From Verrucomicrobiales bacterium (GTDB lineage: Bacteria > Verrucomicrobiota > Verrucomicrobiia > Limisphaerales > UBA1100), in assembly GCA_011523245.1 (NCBI GenBank), contig WTHG01000057.1, forward strand, positions 1 to 8,156: DNA of 8,156 nt. Direction: 5' to 3'. Positions 6,907-8,156 of this stretch are shown here, one piece after another. Position numbers and translations under genes: made by a program. Numbering within the stretch: the first letter of the stretch is position 1; each line of letters begins with the position of its first letter. A model generated the notes under the pieces. That model ran no database searches, was not told where the DNA came from, and saw nothing but the letters and a program-made list of their open reading frames with translations.

Positions 6907-7806
6907 TTACTTTTGCTGGTTTGGCACGTAGCCGGTGCCTTCTACAATCTTTTGCCCTTCAGGCCCCATGCACCATTCTAGGTACGCCTTCACGTGTGGC
7001 TTGGGTTCGCCCAGAGTGTACATGAACAACGGCCGAGCAATGGGATAATCTCCGCTTAAGGCATTTTCATTATTAGGAGCAAAGGCTTTGTCCCCCTCTT
7101 TTTTGCTCACTGGCACCATCTTCACTTCATCAGTGGCATATCCCATGCCACTGAAACCAATGGCAGCCGGTGTTTTCCCGCACAGCTCAACCACTTCCTT
7201 TGAGCCATGCATGCCCAGCGCACCAGACTTGAAGGTTTTCCCCTCAGGGATCACCGTTTCCTTAAAGTACACATAGGTGCCCGAGTTTGAGGTTCGGCTC
7301 ACACGCACGATCTCATCTTTACCACCGGGCGCCTCAATGCCCAACTGGCTCCATTTCGTGATGGTGCCGTCTTCACCATAAATTTGGCTAAGTTGTTCGA
7401 TGGTGATTTCCTCTATCGGATTGTCCTTATGGACAAACACGGCCAAGCAATCGAGCCCCATAATGTATTCCTTGGGCTTTACACCGTGCTTTTCCTGAAT
7501 TTCCGCCTCTTCCGCGGGCTTAATCGAGCGACTGCAATTAGCAACGTCCACCACGCCGTTGATCAGACCAGCAATACCAGTGCCTGACCCACCACCAGAT
7601 ACTGCAACTCGCACATCCGGATTTTTTGCTGAGTACATCTCGCTCCACGCTTGCGCAAGCTGCAGCATTGTATCCGAACCCTTGTTCTGGATATTGGTCG
7701 AGCCACCATCAACACCACCTCCTGCTTCGCGCTTACCACAGCCTAGTTGGCCGAGAAACGGAATCACTAGTGATATGACTAAGTACTTATTGATGTTCTT
7801 TTTCAT
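6907..7806 (-). CDS. pstS: Phosphate ABC transporter substrate-binding lipoprotein PstS
   Basis: This is a 299-residue periplasmic phosphate-binding protein. The N-terminus is a lysine-rich signal with a hydrophobic core that ends 'GQLGC', so Cys23 is a likely lipid-attachment site; Gln at -3 departs from the usual lipobox. A Gly/Ser-rich linker (24-38) follows. The phosphate-binding elements are all present: 'KGSDT' (42-46), 'SGGGSGTGI' (70-78), 'CSRSIK' (91-96) and 'SRTSNSGTY' (170-178), which supply the Ser/Thr/Asp/Arg ligands in the PstS family. 'AIGFSGMGYA' (215-224) is also typical. Only 299 residues are present, slightly shorter than E. coli PstS. The ATG at 7806 lies inside the end of the upstream phosphatase-like gene (20-bp overlap) and is preceded by 'GATAAAA', with no Shine-Dalgarno, so coupled translation is likely. 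Confidence 0.96.
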   Translation of the reverse strand: MKKNINKYLVISLVIPFLGQLGCGKREAGGGVDGGSTNIQNKGSDTMLQLAQAWSEMYSAKNPDVRVAVSGGGSGTGIAGLINGVVDVANCSRSIKPAEEAEIQEKHGVKPKEYIMGLDCLAVFVHKDNPIEEITIEQLSQIYGEDGTITKWSQLGIEAPGGKDEIVRVSRTSNSGTYVYFKETVIPEGKTFKSGALGMHGSKEVVELCGKTPAAIGFSGMGYATDEVKMVPVSKKEGDKAFAPNNENALSGDYPIARPLFMYTLGEPKPHVKAYLEWCMGPEGQKIVEGTGYVPNQQK

Positions 7807-8156
7807 TTTTATCGTTTGTTATTTTTTTTTGCTCACCCAAAATAGCCTGCGCTAGATCTTGTATTTGTTCGGATAAAAATTCGTGTTTCTCCTCAAGATT
7901 GGTGTCCTTAATTTTCCAGCGGATACCAACCGTACGAGTCGGTGGCGGCGGAAATGCCTGAACACCCTTTTTACTAAGAGCTACGATGACTTGGTAATGC
8001 TCGAGGTTTGGGATGTGCTCAATGGACTTGGTTATATTGCTGGATATATCCAACCCCTTGGCCTTCAAGTGCGCCACCGCTTCCTCATCGAGTGCGGCCG
8101 GTTCAATACCCGCGCTGCTGAACACAAAATTCGCGTGCTGACCAGCGTTACCGATG
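7787..8156 (-). CDS. LMW protein-tyrosine-phosphatase / ArsC-fold protein, N-terminus beyond window
   Basis: The frame is open to the right edge; the GTG at 8123-8125 is an internal Val, not a start, since 'IGNAGQHANF' precedes it in frame. About 122 residues are visible. 'VFSSAGIEPAALDEEAVAHL' and 'KGLDISSNITKSIEHI' match the segments after the catalytic P-loop in low-molecular-weight phosphatases and thioredoxin-type arsenate reductases (SAG...AV..M...GIDIS). 'RWKIKDT' corresponds to the loop holding the general-acid Asp. The CX5R P-loop should lie roughly 20 residues upstream, outside the window. No cysteine occurs in the visible part; the region where ArsC has its resolving Cys pair reads 'ALSKKGVQAFPPPP'. 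It therefore cannot use the classic B. subtilis/pI258 ArsC disulfide relay. It may be a phosphatase, a reductase that uses another thiol, or a regulatory protein. The Lys-rich C-terminus overlaps pstS by 20 bp. Confidence 0.82.
   Translation of the reverse strand, partial: IGNAGQHANFVFSSAGIEPAALDEEAVAHLKAKGLDISSNITKSIEHIPNLEHYQVIVALSKKGVQAFPPPPTRTVGIRWKIKDTNLEEKHEFLSEQIQDLAQAILGEQKKITNDKNEKEHQ
7822..7830 (-). repeat. A9 homopolymer near the 3' end of the phosphatase-like gene
   Basis: Nine consecutive A residues on the coding strand encode Gln-Lys-Lys just before the overlap with pstS. An extra A would end the upstream frame at a TAA two bases before the pstS ATG. Loss of one A would end it at a TAA directly after the run. 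Either slip removes the 20-bp gene overlap but changes only the last dozen or so residues. Such runs are prone to polymerase slippage, but no function is shown. Confidence 0.6.

Noticed and set aside
8123..8125. GTG as the start of the ArsC-like gene
   Set aside because: The frame continues upstream to the window edge and the added residues fit the family just before the SAG motif, so this is an internal Val codon.

Overview
The window holds a phosphate-acquisition locus on the minus strand (8156 down to 2115) that converges on two plus-strand genes (2-2041). The organism is a Gram-negative-type (diderm) bacterium: there is an outer-membrane porin with a terminal Phe, a lipoprotein-type PstS and periplasmic signal peptides. 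A DUF6807/PmoA-like protein next to an exported PQQ-type beta-propeller that starts its mature part with a 'WRGP' segment, together with starts that lack Shine-Dalgarno sequences, suggests a member of the PVC group, most likely Verrucomicrobiota. This placement is inference; the window has no rRNA or other phylogenetic marker.

Layout: (1) 2-661 (+), 3' part of a DUF6807/PmoA-like gene cut by the left edge. (2) 698-2041 (+), exported PQQ-like beta-propeller protein. (3) 2042-2114, convergent intergenic region with a hairpin that folds best as a terminator for minus-strand transcripts. (4) 2115-3344 (-), Porin_5-type outer-membrane porin. (5) 3345-3468, spacer with a pair of heptamers at 11-bp spacing that resembles a Pho box. 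(6) 3469-7806 (-), pstS-pstC-pstA-pstB1-pstB2, tightly packed with overlapping or nearly touching ends. (7) 7787-8156 (-), the 3' part of a low-molecular-weight phosphatase/arsenate-reductase-fold gene that overlaps pstS by 20 bp and runs off the right edge.

The likely working model is as follows. The porin admits anions across the outer membrane, PstS captures phosphate, and PstC-PstA carry it across the inner membrane, powered by PstB1 and PstB2. The ArsC/LMW-phosphatase-like protein is made from the same transcript. No phoU, phoB or phoR is inside the window.

The most notable observation concerns the two PstB proteins. PstB1 keeps a perfect LSGGQ signature but has lost the Q-loop Gln and the H-loop His. 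PstB2 keeps Walker A, Q-loop, Walker B and H-loop His but has LQLEQ instead of LSGGQ. These defects are complementary. A PstB1-PstB2 heterodimer would have exactly one canonical composite ATP site and one degenerate site, the architecture of asymmetric ABC proteins such as TAP, TM287/288 and BmrCD. It would be unusual for a Pst transporter, whose PstB is normally treated as a symmetric homodimer.
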